The notes: generated by a model not told the origin, from the sequence alone. DNA of 35,523 nt from Hyphomicrobiales bacterium (GCA_009377755.1 WHTM01000049.1:1-35523), one strand, 5' to 3'. Numbered from the stretch's first letter, positions 22,309 to 30,389 are shown. Numbers and translations: made by a program.

Positions 22309-22679
22309 GAGGCCCCCTTGCGCAAGGACGCCAGCATATCCTTGAAATACAAGAGGTTCGACATGAAAGGATGCAGGTCACCCTCGATACGCAGCAGCTT
22401 GTTCTTCACCAGAGCAAAGATATCCGTGAATCCAAGCGGCGGCAGCGGCTGCCAGAACTTTTCCCATGCCTCGCGCGAGGCGCGCAGCGCGAAGCTGTAG
22501 TGCGGTGTGATGAACGGTCCCGTCGTCACGCTCGTTACTCGTCCTTCGGCGATGCGGATGAGGTAATCCGCATCATCGACGGCGATCAGGAACGCCGTAG
22601 TGACGAAGCGCCCGCGGCGCACCAGATTGGCGTCGGCGTTCACGTGCTCTGCTATGTTCTCGATCATGCGGTCCCTCAC
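22305..22679 (-). CDS. Small SCP2-like (sterol carrier protein 2 fold) protein
   Basis: A 124-residue protein of unknown function. The run YLIRIAEGRVTSVTTG, then YSFALRASREAWEKFW, and near the end NKLLRIEGDLHPFMSNLLYFKDML has the order of an SCP2 lipid/acyl-CoA-binding domain. No signal peptide or membrane segment is seen. GTG 22679 overlaps the acyl-CoA synthetase stop (GTGA); ATG 22667 is another start. Being wedged with overlaps on both sides between an acyl-CoA synthetase and a hydrolase suggests it binds or carries the hydrophobic CoA intermediate. The fold assignment is by pattern only. Confidence 0.7.
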   Translation of the reverse strand: MRDRMIENIAEHVNADANLVRRGRFVTTAFLIAVDDADYLIRIAEGRVTSVTTGPFITPHYSFALRASREAWEKFWQPLPPLGFTDIFALVKNKLLRIEGDLHPFMSNLLYFKDMLASLRKGAS

Positions 22680-24817
22680 AAAATTCGCACCAGGGCGTCG
22701 ACGGCGGTGACGCCTTCGCCCTTGCGATGCACGATGAGCGGGTTGATCTCGGCCTCAGCCACGACCGGATTGTCGAGGGCGGCAAGCTGCGAGAACTTGA
22801 CGATCGTCCGCGCGAGCGCTTCGAGATCGCCCGCAGGCTTCCCGCGGAAGCCTTCGAGCATGCGCATGGCCCACACCTCGCCGATCATCGCCTGCGCCTC
22901 GGCGAAATCGACCGGTGCGAGGCGCAGCACGCGGTCGCGGTAGATTTCAGCATGAATGCCGCCGGCGGCCAGCATGACCAGCGGGCCGGCGTCGCGGTCG
23001 ACGCGATAGCCGACCAGAACTTCGCCGAGCCCTGCGATCATCGGCTGCACCAGCACGCGGTCGATGCGGATGCCGCAGCGCCGTGAGACCGTCTCCTGCA
23101 GTCGCTGGATCACTGTAGGCAGTGCATCGCCGACAGGCACATCGAGCACGACGCCTCCGACCTCGGACTTGTGCGCGATTTCTGCGGACAAGACTTTCAC
23201 GGCAACAGGATATGGGAAGGGCAGGTCCGGTGCTGACTTTATGTGGGTGTCGAGCGCCACCGTCGGCGCCCGCGCGATACCGAGCCGGTCGAGCAGTTCG
23301 TAGGCCTGCGCTTCGTCCAGCATCCGGCCCGGGGCGCCGGCCGGCGCCCGACGCATCGCGACCATCGGCTTCGGCGGGCGCCGCTTGAGCGCAGCGGCGA
23401 TGGCGTCGGCGCAGGCCTCCGGCGTGCGAAAGCTCGGCACGCCGGCCGCAGCGAGCTGCGCCAATGCATCCGGCGCCTCGGGAGCCAGGAATGCCGCAAT
23501 CGGCTTGGCCGCTCCGGCGCTGTCGACGATCGGCTTGACGGCGCGCTCCGGCAGGAACCGCGACGAAGAGCCGACCACGGCGACCACCAGGTCGAACTCC
23601 GGCGCTGCGGTGAGGATATCGAGCGCGGCCTTCATCACCTCATAGCGCGCGCCGGCGACGGTGAGGTCGACCAGACGCGACGGCGCGAGGTCGATCCCGG
23701 TGGCGGTTCTGATGCGCGCGAGCGTTTCGGCGCTCGGCGGATCGGCGGCTATGCCGCGCACGGCAAGCGGATCGACCACCATGGTGGCGCCGCCGGCCGT
23801 GGTCGTCACCACGGCGACGCTTGGGCGCCGATTATGGCGCGCGGCGATCGGAATGCGCGAGACCAGCGGCAAGCCTTCAATCAATCCATCGAGCGTCTCA
23901 ACCCGTGCGATCCCGCAGTCGGCGAGAAATGCTTCGGCCACGTCGTCCTCGCCGGCCAATGCGCCGGTGTGGGATACCGCCAATTCGCGCGCTTCCGCCG
24001 AGCGGCCGAGCTTGTAGGCGATGACCGGCTTGCCCCGCGCGGCGGCGGCAAGCGCGAAGACCCGCAGCGCGTCGGCCTTGCGCAGCGTTTCCAGGAACAG
24101 CGCGTAGCCGTCGATGCCGGGGTCGTCGAGCGTCGCCTGGCAGATTTCTCCGATCGAGAGATCGACTTCGTTGCCGACCGATGCCAGGCCAGCGAAATGG
24201 ATGCCGCGCGCCTTGCCGCGCGACAGCAGCGAGCCGATCATGGTGCCTGAGTGCGATGCCGCAAAGATACGGCCGACCGGCAGGTCCTGCTCGTCGAATG
24301 CGGCATTGGCGGTGAGGAACGCCTTGTGGCGCAGGTCGACGACGCCGAGGCTTGACGGGCCGACGATGCGCAAGCCGGTCTCGGCGCAGATCGCGCGCAA
24401 CCTTGCCTCGCGCGCCTCGCCTTCGGCGCCGGCTTCGGCAAAGCCGGCGGCGAGGATCATCGCCACGGTGACGCCGAGGCGGCCGCATTCGGCTGCGGCT
24501 TCGATCGCCGCCTCGGTCGGCGTCAGGATGTAGACGTGCTCAGGGACTTCCGGCAGTGCCGCGAGCGACGGCCAGGCGCGCTCGCCGAGCACGGTCTCGC
24601 GCCTTGGATTGATCGGATAGATGCGCCCGGGGAAGCCCGCTTGCCGCAGGTATTTCAGCGGCCGCCCGGTGGTCTTCTCGGCATCGTCCGACTGCCCGAC
24701 GATGGCGACGGAAGCGGGAGCGAGCAGGGCGCGGCGGAGACTTGCAGCAGCGCCCTTCTCCCTCTCCCCTTTGGGGAGAGGGCCGGGGTGTGGGGGATCG
24801 ATCCTATCGATACTCAC
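22676..24817 (-). CDS. ADP-forming acyl-CoA synthetase (acetate-CoA ligase/ACD family)
   Basis: A 713-residue fused enzyme. From about residue 28 it has a CoA-binding domain (LLAPASVAIVGQSDDAEKT), then a succinyl-CoA-ligase-like domain with the phosphohistidine motif AVSHTGALAGEDD (H283), then a C-terminal ATP-grasp domain (PVAVKVLSAEIAHKSEVGGVVLDV). It makes or uses acyl-CoA with ATP to ADP and phosphate. The only good start is GTG 24817, after a purine-rich GAGGGG. Residues 8-22 (PPHPGPLPKGEREKG) are simply the translation of an intergenic repeat, so the start appears to have been supplied by the repeat. The acyl-CoA dehydrogenase lies 80 bases upstream on the same strand and the SCP2-like gene overlaps downstream. 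Confidence 0.93.
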   Translation of the reverse strand: MSIDRIDPPHPGPLPKGEREKGAAASLRRALLAPASVAIVGQSDDAEKTTGRPLKYLRQAGFPGRIYPINPRRETVLGERAWPSLAALPEVPEHVYILTPTEAAIEAAAECGRLGVTVAMILAAGFAEAGAEGEAREARLRAICAETGLRIVGPSSLGVVDLRHKAFLTANAAFDEQDLPVGRIFAASHSGTMIGSLLSRGKARGIHFAGLASVGNEVDLSIGEICQATLDDPGIDGYALFLETLRKADALRVFALAAAARGKPVIAYKLGRSAEARELAVSHTGALAGEDDVAEAFLADCGIARVETLDGLIEGLPLVSRIPIAARHNRRPSVAVVTTTAGGATMVVDPLAVRGIAADPPSAETLARIRTATGIDLAPSRLVDLTVAGARYEVMKAALDILTAAPEFDLVVAVVGSSSRFLPERAVKPIVDSAGAAKPIAAFLAPEAPDALAQLAAAGVPSFRTPEACADAIAAALKRRPPKPMVAMRRAPAGAPGRMLDEAQAYELLDRLGIARAPTVALDTHIKSAPDLPFPYPVAVKVLSAEIAHKSEVGGVVLDVPVGDALPTVIQRLQETVSRRCGIRIDRVLVQPMIAGLGEVLVGYRVDRDAGPLVMLAAGGIHAEIYRDRVLRLAPVDFAEAQAMIGEVWAMRMLEGFRGKPAGDLEALARTIVKFSQLAALDNPVVAEAEINPLIVHRKGEGVTAVDALVRIL

Positions 24818-24866
24818 CAGCCCCCCTCACCCCAACCCTCTCCCCGTCGGGAAGAGGGAGCGCGCC
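24757..24866. repeat. CTCTCCC-type inverted repeat at the 5' end of the acyl-CoA synthetase gene
   Basis: Two arms are related by inversion: 'ctctccc...ggggagagggccggggtgtggggg' on the left (about 24770-24796) and 'ccccctcaccccaaccctctcccc' on the right (about 24824-24846). The left arm contains its own hairpin CTCTCCCC-ttt-GGGGAGAG. This is a widespread intergenic repeat type in Bradyrhizobium-like genomes (recalled, not searched). It overlaps the first ~20 codons and the upstream region of the synthetase gene. Confidence 0.75.
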
Positions 24867-24897
24867 TGAGCAAGATCAGCCGCTGAGACTCTCATGA

Positions 24898-26067
24898 TCA
24901 CTCCGCTGCGGCGGCATGGCGTGGCGGGCGCTGGTCGAAGCGGCGGTCGAACACGTGCTCGGCGATGCGGTTCTTCAGTATCTCCACCGAGCCGCCGGCG
25001 ATCATCCAGCCGCGGCAGCGGCGCATGCAGTATTCGACCAGCGTCTCGCGGCTGTAGCCGGTGGCGCCCATCGCCTGCACCGCTTCGCTCGCCACCTCGA
25101 AGCCGGTGACGTTGCAGGCGGCCTTGGCGACCGCCGTCTCGTACGCGGACGGCATGCCGCGGTCGGCATTGGTGGCGGCGCGGTAGAGCAGGAGCTGCGC
25201 GGCCTCGAGCTTGATCGCCATCTCGGCGAACTTCCATTGCAGCCCCTGGAACTCGCACAGCACCCGGCCGAACTGCTCGCGCGTCGCCACGTGCTCGCGC
25301 GCGGTGTTGAAGGCGTAGCGCCCGAAGGCGAGCGAACGCGACGCATTGCCGAGCCGCTCCACGTTGAAGCTCGCCATCTGCTTCTTGAAGCCGCCGGGGC
25401 CGAGCAGCACGTTCTCCGCCGGAACGCGGCAATTATCGAAATGCAGCTCGCACCATTGCTCGCCGCTCATGAAGCTCGACGGCACACCAATGGCAAAGCC
25501 CGGCGTGTCGCGCTCCACGATCACCGAGCCGATGCCGCCGACGCCAGGTCCGTAACGGACATAGATGAGGAAGATCGCCGCGTCCGGGCTGAAGGTGGAG
25601 AACACCTTGGTGCCGTTGATGACGTAGTGCGAGCCGTCGGGCTTGGCGGTGGTGGCGAGATCGGTCGCCGCCGAGCCCGCGTTCGGCTCGCTCATGCCGA
25701 GGCTCATGACCGTGCGGCCGGCGAGCAGACCGGGCAGCCAGCGCACCTTCTGGACGGCTGAGCCGTACTCGGCAAACGCCCGGATTGGGCCGAAATTGCC
25801 GAACTGCACCACGTCGGAGCTGCGCGGGCAGACGGATGCCACCTGCTCGATGGCAACGACGGCGTCCATGAGCGTGCCGCCCTGCCCGCCGTCCGCCTCG
25901 GGAATGGTGATGCCCATCAGGCCGTGTTTAGCCATCAGCTGCGCCACGTCGAACGGATACCCGGAATGGTGGGCGCGCTTGAGCGCATCCTTCTGGAGAT
26001 GCGCCAGCGCAAAGCGCCGCACCGAATCGGCGAACAGCTTTTGCTCGTCGGAGAACTCGAAATTCAT
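24898..26067 (-). CDS. Acyl-CoA dehydrogenase family protein
   Basis: A 389-residue flavoenzyme introducing an alpha,beta double bond in an acyl-CoA. FAD and substrate blocks are SLGMSEPNAGSAATDL and the following INGTKVFSTFSPDA. The C-terminal VQAMGATGYSRETLVEY and GGSVEILKNRIAEHVF blocks are typical. At the usual 'YEGT' catalytic position the sequence is IAGGS, without glutamate. A glutamate in FNVERLGNASRS (E237) matches the helix-G base used by isovaleryl-CoA and long-chain enzymes. I start at ATG 26067 because homologues begin MNFEFSDEQ; the extra upstream codons enter the intergenic region. It is first of the operon with the acyl-CoA synthetase, divergent from the MFS gene. Confidence 0.94.
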   Translation of the reverse strand: MNFEFSDEQKLFADSVRRFALAHLQKDALKRAHHSGYPFDVAQLMAKHGLMGITIPEADGGQGGTLMDAVVAIEQVASVCPRSSDVVQFGNFGPIRAFAEYGSAVQKVRWLPGLLAGRTVMSLGMSEPNAGSAATDLATTAKPDGSHYVINGTKVFSTFSPDAAIFLIYVRYGPGVGGIGSVIVERDTPGFAIGVPSSFMSGEQWCELHFDNCRVPAENVLLGPGGFKKQMASFNVERLGNASRSLAFGRYAFNTAREHVATREQFGRVLCEFQGLQWKFAEMAIKLEAAQLLLYRAATNADRGMPSAYETAVAKAACNVTGFEVASEAVQAMGATGYSRETLVEYCMRRCRGWMIAGGSVEILKNRIAEHVFDRRFDQRPPRHAAAAE

Positions 26068-26090
26068 AGTGCCCTCGCGCCGTGCGCATA

Positions 26091-26119
26091 GGGAAGGGCG
26101 ATTACTGTCGCCCATTCCC
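26091..26119. promoter_or_regulatory. Inverted repeat between divergent acyl-CoA dehydrogenase and MFS genes
   Basis: GGGAA-GGGCGA (26091-26101) pairs with TCGCCC-a-TTCCC (26108-26119) with a single bulge around TTACTG. A second short repeat GTGA/TCAC (26121-26124, 26137-26140) follows, in an AT-richer patch. The position suggests an operator for a regulator of both operons. If the MFS gene really starts at 26082, the site would be inside its coding region. Confidence 0.4.
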
Positions 26120-26204
26120 CGTGATAAATAAAGCTGTCACAAGACTGTCATCCTCCCCGGCGCGCCCGCAAACGACCCGCCGCAAACCTGCAATTGGAAC
26201 TGTC

Positions 26205-27449
26205 TTGGCCGTCACCGCACCCGTCGCTCCCGCCGGGACCCCCGAGGAGGCCACCGGCAAGCGCCAGGAACGCAAGGCGCTCGGCGTCGCCTGCGGCGCG
26301 CACATTCTGCACGATGGCTATACCGATCTGATCTGGGTCGCGTTGCCGATCTGGCAGGCCGAATTCGGCCTGAGCTACGCCGCTGCGGGCGCGCTCCGCA
26401 CGATCTTCACCGGCATCATGGCGATCCTGCAGATTCCGTCTTCGATCGCGGCCGAACGGATCGGCGGCGGTATCGTGCTCGCGCTCGGCACGGCGCTGTG
26501 CGGCTTGTGCTACTGCCTTGCCGGCTTCAGCAGCGGCTTTTGGTGGCTGGTCGCCGCGCTGCTGCTCGGCGGAATCGGCGCGGCCACTCAGCATCCGATC
26601 GGCTCGGCCCTGGTGGCGCACGCCTATGCCGGTCCGCGCTCGCTCAAGGCGCTCGGCGCCTACAATTTCGCCGGCGATGTCGGCAAGGTTCTGCTGCCCG
26701 CCAGTGCTTCCGCTTTGATCCTCGTCATGCCGTGGCGGCCGGCCTACGGGTTGCTCGGCCTCATCGGCATTGCCGCGGCCGCAGCGATCTTCCTGCTAAC
26801 GCCGCGCTTTGCGCCCGAGGCCGCGCCCACCGAGGCAACGTCGGCGGGCACGGCTGCCGAGGCCGGCGAGGCGGCGGCGCAGACCGGGCGGATGCGCTCG
26901 GGGTTTCGTGCACTGGTCGCGCTCGGCATCGTCGACGGCCTGACGCGGGGTGGATTTTTTGTCCTGCTGCCGTTCCTGCTCACCGGCAAGGGCGCGCATG
27001 TTTCGACGGCGGGATTTGCGCTGACCTTCATGTTTGTCGGCGGCGCCGCTGGCAAACTCGCCTGCGGCTGGTTCGCCACGCGTTTCGGCAAGGTGTTCAC
27101 GATTGCCCTCAGTAAGACACTCACCGCCGGCGGCATGATCGCCGTCATGCTGCTGCCGCTCGAATTTGCATTTGTACTTTTGCCGTTTCTGGGGATCATG
27201 CTGAACGGGGTGACGACCGTGACCTATGGCTCGGTGCCCGATCTGGTGACACCGCAACAGCGTACGCGGGCGTTCAGCGTGTTCTATACGGTCACGCTCG
27301 GGGCCTTGGCCATTGCGCCGCCGGCCAGTGGCCTGGTCGGCGACCTCATCGGTATTCCCGGTGCCGTGATCGTGGTATCCGTTCTCACGGTCGCGACCAT
27401 CCCGCTCGCCTTCCTGCTCGGGAGCCAGCTGGACCGTTCGAACGCGTAA
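26205..27449 (+). CDS. Major facilitator superfamily transporter, fosmidomycin-resistance-protein-like
   Basis: A 12-helix inner-membrane transporter of about 414 residues. The first helix block HILHDGYTDLIWVALPIW and the motif GGIGAATQHPIGSALVA resemble the Fsr branch of the MFS. A central Ala/Glu/Thr-rich loop follows the sixth helix, and the second half begins ALVALGIVDGLTRGGFFVLLPF. The start is uncertain. I give TTG 26205, the point after which the sequence is plausibly protein-like; GTG 26082 would add 41 residues unlike the family and overlap the intergenic inverted repeat. It precedes the C-C lyase gene by 19 bases, so uptake or efflux of that pathway's substrate is likely. Fosmidomycin itself is not implied. 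Confidence 0.88.
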   Translation: MAVTAPVAPAGTPEEATGKRQERKALGVACGAHILHDGYTDLIWVALPIWQAEFGLSYAAAGALRTIFTGIMAILQIPSSIAAERIGGGIVLALGTALCGLCYCLAGFSSGFWWLVAALLLGGIGAATQHPIGSALVAHAYAGPRSLKALGAYNFAGDVGKVLLPASASALILVMPWRPAYGLLGLIGIAAAAAIFLLTPRFAPEAAPTEATSAGTAAEAGEAAAQTGRMRSGFRALVALGIVDGLTRGGFFVLLPFLLTGKGAHVSTAGFALTFMFVGGAAGKLACGWFATRFGKVFTIALSKTLTAGGMIAVMLLPLEFAFVLLPFLGIMLNGVTTVTYGSVPDLVTPQQRTRAFSVFYTVTLGALAIAPPASGLVGDLIGIPGAVIVVSVLTVATIPLAFLLGSQLDRSNA

Positions 27450-27468
27450 GGGCGGAGGAGAAGCCCTC

Positions 27469-28326
27469 ATGAGCCAATCCGGACGGTTGCGGTCGATGGT
27501 GCAGCGCGGCGGCATGATCGTCGCGCCGGGCGCCTACGACTGCATCACCGCGACGGCGATCGCGCACGCCGGGTTCTCCGCTGTCTACATGACCGGTTCA
27601 GGGACGGCGGCCAGCCACGGCTATCCGGACTACGGTCTGCTGACCATGAGCGAGATGGTCGCCAATGCCGGCCGGATCGTGAGTGCAGTCAATGTTCCGG
27701 TCATTGCGGATGCCGATACCGGGTACGGCAACGAGCTCAACGCCGTGCGTACCGTGCGCGAGTTCGAGTGCCACGGCGTCGCGGCGATCCACATCGAGGA
27801 TCAGGTGTTTCCGAAGAAATGCGGCCACCTCGACAACAAGGAGATCGTTCCGTTCGACGACTATGTCGCCAAGATCCGGGCCGCGGCAGAGGCGCGGGTG
27901 AGCCCCGACTTCGTGCTTATCGCCCGCACCGATGCGCGAGCAGTCGCGGGATTCGACGAAGCGATCCGGCGCGCCAATGCGGCACTCGCGGCCGGCGCCG
28001 ACATGGCGTTCGTGGAAGCGCCGCAGACCATGGAGGAGCTCGCCGCGGTGCCGCGGCTCGTCACCGGGCCATGCCTGCTCAACGTCGTGCGCCGCGGCAA
28101 GACGCCGCCAGTGGCGCTCGAGGATGCGGAAGGTATGGGCTACCGGCTCGCCATCGTCCCGAGCCTCCTGTTCCGCGGCGTGATCGGCTACTGCGAGGAG
28201 CTCTTGGCCGAACTGAAGGCGACTAATGTGGTGCCTACGCCGCCCAAGGATCTGTCGCCACAGGAGGCGTTCCAGCGCTTCGGCGCCGACGAATGGGATG
28301 CGGTGCGAGAGCGGCATCGGGCGTGA
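27469..28326 (+). CDS. Isocitrate lyase/PEP mutase superfamily C-C lyase (methylisocitrate-lyase-like)
   Basis: A 285-residue (beta/alpha)8 enzyme. The Mg-binding block is DADTGYGN (81-88), and the catalytic loop is EDQVFPKKCGHLDNKE with Cys118. The KKCGH cysteine marks lyases that cleave 2-hydroxy di- or tricarboxylates (2-methylisocitrate, 2,3-dimethylmalate); true PEP mutases lack it. LIARTDARA and FVEAPQTMEEL support the fold. GGAGGAG lies about eight bases before ATG 27469, directly after the MFS gene. The product would be pyruvate or glyoxylate plus a smaller acid. It is not linked to a methylcitrate synthase, so a role in this local catabolic route is more likely than in the methylcitrate cycle. 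Confidence 0.93.
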   Translation: MSQSGRLRSMVQRGGMIVAPGAYDCITATAIAHAGFSAVYMTGSGTAASHGYPDYGLLTMSEMVANAGRIVSAVNVPVIADADTGYGNELNAVRTVREFECHGVAAIHIEDQVFPKKCGHLDNKEIVPFDDYVAKIRAAAEARVSPDFVLIARTDARAVAGFDEAIRRANAALAAGADMAFVEAPQTMEELAAVPRLVTGPCLLNVVRRGKTPPVALEDAEGMGYRLAIVPSLLFRGVIGYCEELLAELKATNVVPTPPKDLSPQEAFQRFGADEWDAVRERHRA

Positions 28327-28339
28327 AAATGGATGTGTT

Positions 28340-28461
28340 CCCCGCACGCGGTGCAGCGTGGCAACGCTGCACCGCACATGCGGGGTCCCGGTTTGCGACT
28401 TATAAGGAACCGGGGTCCCGGGTCTGCGGCGCATCATTGCATGCTGCGCTGCGCCCGGGAC
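28340..28461. terminator. Pair of strong hairpins between convergent operons
   Basis: CCCCGCA (28340-28346) and TGCGGGG (28379-28385) enclose a perfect inner stem CGGTGCAGCGT/ACGCTGCACCG around GGCA. Then GTCCCGGG (28415-28422) pairs with CCCGGGAC (28454-28461). They lie between the C-C lyase stop and the ABC permease stop, which face each other. No clear U-tract follows, so they may act as a transcript-stabilising or roadblock structure as well as a terminator, or be another dispersed repeat. Confidence 0.6.
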
Positions 28462-28478
28462 ACGTGCTGGGTCACCCG

Positions 28479-29381
28479 CTACTGCGACCGCAGCTTGGGA
28501 TCGAGCTCGTCGCGCACCGCGTCGCCGAACAGGCTGAAGCCGAATACGGCGAGGCTGATAGCGATCCCCGGGAAGATGGCGATCCAGGGCGCGCTCTCGG
28601 CGTATTCCTCCGCGCCTCCCTGCAACATCAGGCCCCAGGCCGGCGTCGGCTCCTGCACGCCGAGCCCGAGATAGGACAGCGACGCCTCCAGCAATATCGC
28701 CTGGCCGACGAACGCCGTGATCATGATTAGGAACGGCGCCATGACGTTGGGCACCATGTGGCGCAGGATGATGCGGCTGTGGCTGAAGCCGTTGGCGCGG
28801 GCGGCGTCGATGTAGGGCATCTCGCGGATCGCCAGCGCGCTGGATCGCACCACGCGGGCGCAGCGCGGAATGAAGGGGATCGTGATCGCGATGATGACGT
28901 TCTGGGCGCCCGTCCCGAAGATCGAGATCACCGCCAGCGCCATGATGATCAGCGGAAACGCCATGAAAACGTCGAGGATGCGCTGGAAGATCAGATCGGT
29001 CCGGCCGCCGAAATAGGCGCTCCCCACCCCGAGCACGAGTCCGATGCTGGCCCCGATGAACGACGATACGAATCCGACGAGCAATGCGGTGCGGGCTCCG
29101 TAGACAATGCGCGAAAACACGTCGCGGCCGAACTGATCGGTGCCGAACCAGTTCTCCAGGCTTGGCGGCTGGTGCAGCCGGTCGAACGCATTGGCGACCG
29201 GATTGTAAGGCGCGATGAAATCCGCAAGAGCGGCCATGATGAACATGACGATGATGACGATCGCGCCTGCGGCGCCCAGCGGATTGCGGCGCACGAACTG
29301 CCTTACTCGCGACCACCAGTTCGCAGTCTCCGAACGGTCGGGAAGCTCGATCTCGGTTCTGACGTCGGCCGCAACCGTCAT
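28479..29381 (-). CDS. ABC transporter permease, dipeptide/oligopeptide type (DppC/OppC-like)
   Basis: A 300-residue inner-membrane permease. It has the OppC N-terminal helix (GAAGAIVIIVMFIMAALADF), a periplasmic segment with HQPPSLENWFGTDQFGRD, and further helices. The ATPase-contact EAA loop is EMPYIDAARANGFSHSRIIL. ATG 29381 lies 19 bases after the DppB-like stop with AGGGG just upstream. It is last gene of the minus-strand importer operon and ends near the convergent hairpins. Family members carry peptides, nickel, opines or other small solutes, so the substrate is not assigned. Confidence 0.95.
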   Translation of the reverse strand: MTVAADVRTEIELPDRSETANWWSRVRQFVRRNPLGAAGAIVIIVMFIMAALADFIAPYNPVANAFDRLHQPPSLENWFGTDQFGRDVFSRIVYGARTALLVGFVSSFIGASIGLVLGVGSAYFGGRTDLIFQRILDVFMAFPLIIMALAVISIFGTGAQNVIIAITIPFIPRCARVVRSSALAIREMPYIDAARANGFSHSRIILRHMVPNVMAPFLIMITAFVGQAILLEASLSYLGLGVQEPTPAWGLMLQGGAEEYAESAPWIAIFPGIAISLAVFGFSLFGDAVRDELDPKLRSQ

Positions 29382-29400
29382 TCACGACCCCTGGTTTCCG

Positions 29401-30372
29401 TCACTTGTAGCGGATGCGCGGATCGAGCCACGCGTACACGATATCGACGACGAAATTGGTAAAGATGAAAATCGCCACGACTAGCATGACGAGCGCCTGC
29501 GTCATCGCGTAATCGTGGTTCGACACCGACGCAACGAACAGCTTGCCCAGCCCGTTGAGGTTGAACACCTGCTCGGTGACGACCAGCCCGCCCATCAGGA
29601 AGGCGAATTCGATGCCGATGATGGTGACGACTGGCAAGAGCGCGTTCTTGAGGGCATGGCGCCGGATGATGACCTGCTGGACCAGTCCTTTGGCGCGCGC
29701 CGTGCGCACATAGTCCTCGCGCAGCACTTCCAGCAACGCGGACCGCGTCATTCGCGTCGCCACGGCGGAATACCGGTATCCAGTCGCCAGCGCGGGGAAG
29801 ATCGTCATGCTCAGGTTGTAGAGCGGATCGACCCAGATCGGCACATACTTGATCGGCGGCATCCAGGGCGTACCGAAAACCGACTTGGTGGTGATGAGGA
29901 GCCCGAGGATGATCAGGATGCCGAGCCAGAAGGACGGCATCGCGATTCCGGCGATGCTGAACCCGCGCACCAGATAGTCGATCCAGGTGTTCTGCTTGAC
30001 GGCCGAGATCGTGCCCAGTGGGATCGCCAGTAAGATGGCCGTGAGCGTTGCCATAATTGCGATCTGCAGCGAGAGCTCGAAGCGGAGTGAGATTTCCTCG
30101 ACGATCGGCCGTCCGGTCCACATCGAATTGCCGAAGTCGAACCGGGCGAAGCCCCAGATGAAATCCAGGAACTGCATCACGGGAGAGCGGTCGAGGCCGA
30201 GTTCGGCGTGGCAGTTGGCGATGGCCTTGGGGTCGACGTATCCTGACCCGCCCGCCATGCGCAGGACGCAGATGTCGCCTGGGATCAGACGCATCAGGAT
30301 GAACACGAGAATCCCGGCGCCGAGCAGCGTCGGGATCATCAACAGCATGCGCTTGAGCGTGTACTGGTACAT
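29401..30372 (-). CDS. ABC transporter permease, dipeptide/oligopeptide type (DppB/OppB-like)
   Basis: A 323-residue permease opening with MYQYTLKRMLLMIPTLLGAG, the usual first helix. The EAA loop is LREDYVRTARAKGLVQQVIIRRH, and the C-terminal helices end WLDPRIRYK. I start at ATG 30372, as homologues do, not at the longer upstream frame, which runs into hairpin DNA. It lies 198 bases after the binding-protein gene with two perfect hairpins between. This is the common arrangement where the binding protein is made in excess over the membrane parts. Confidence 0.95.
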   Translation of the reverse strand: MYQYTLKRMLLMIPTLLGAGILVFILMRLIPGDICVLRMAGGSGYVDPKAIANCHAELGLDRSPVMQFLDFIWGFARFDFGNSMWTGRPIVEEISLRFELSLQIAIMATLTAILLAIPLGTISAVKQNTWIDYLVRGFSIAGIAMPSFWLGILIILGLLITTKSVFGTPWMPPIKYVPIWVDPLYNLSMTIFPALATGYRYSAVATRMTRSALLEVLREDYVRTARAKGLVQQVIIRRHALKNALLPVVTIIGIEFAFLMGGLVVTEQVFNLNGLGKLFVASVSNHDYAMTQALVMLVVAIFIFTNFVVDIVYAWLDPRIRYK

Positions 30373-30389
30373 GGCCTTGATGCCCGTCG

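Noticed and set aside
27469-28326. PEP mutase, giving a phosphonate pathway with the ThDP decarboxylase
   Set aside because: The KKCGH catalytic loop is that of C-C lyases, the two loci are 9 kb apart, and no phosphonate aminotransferase or transporter is present.
27598-29385. 595-codon minus-strand frame spanning the lyase gene and part of the permease
   Set aside because: It runs antisense to the lyase and out of frame with the DppC-like permease, both of which are complete.
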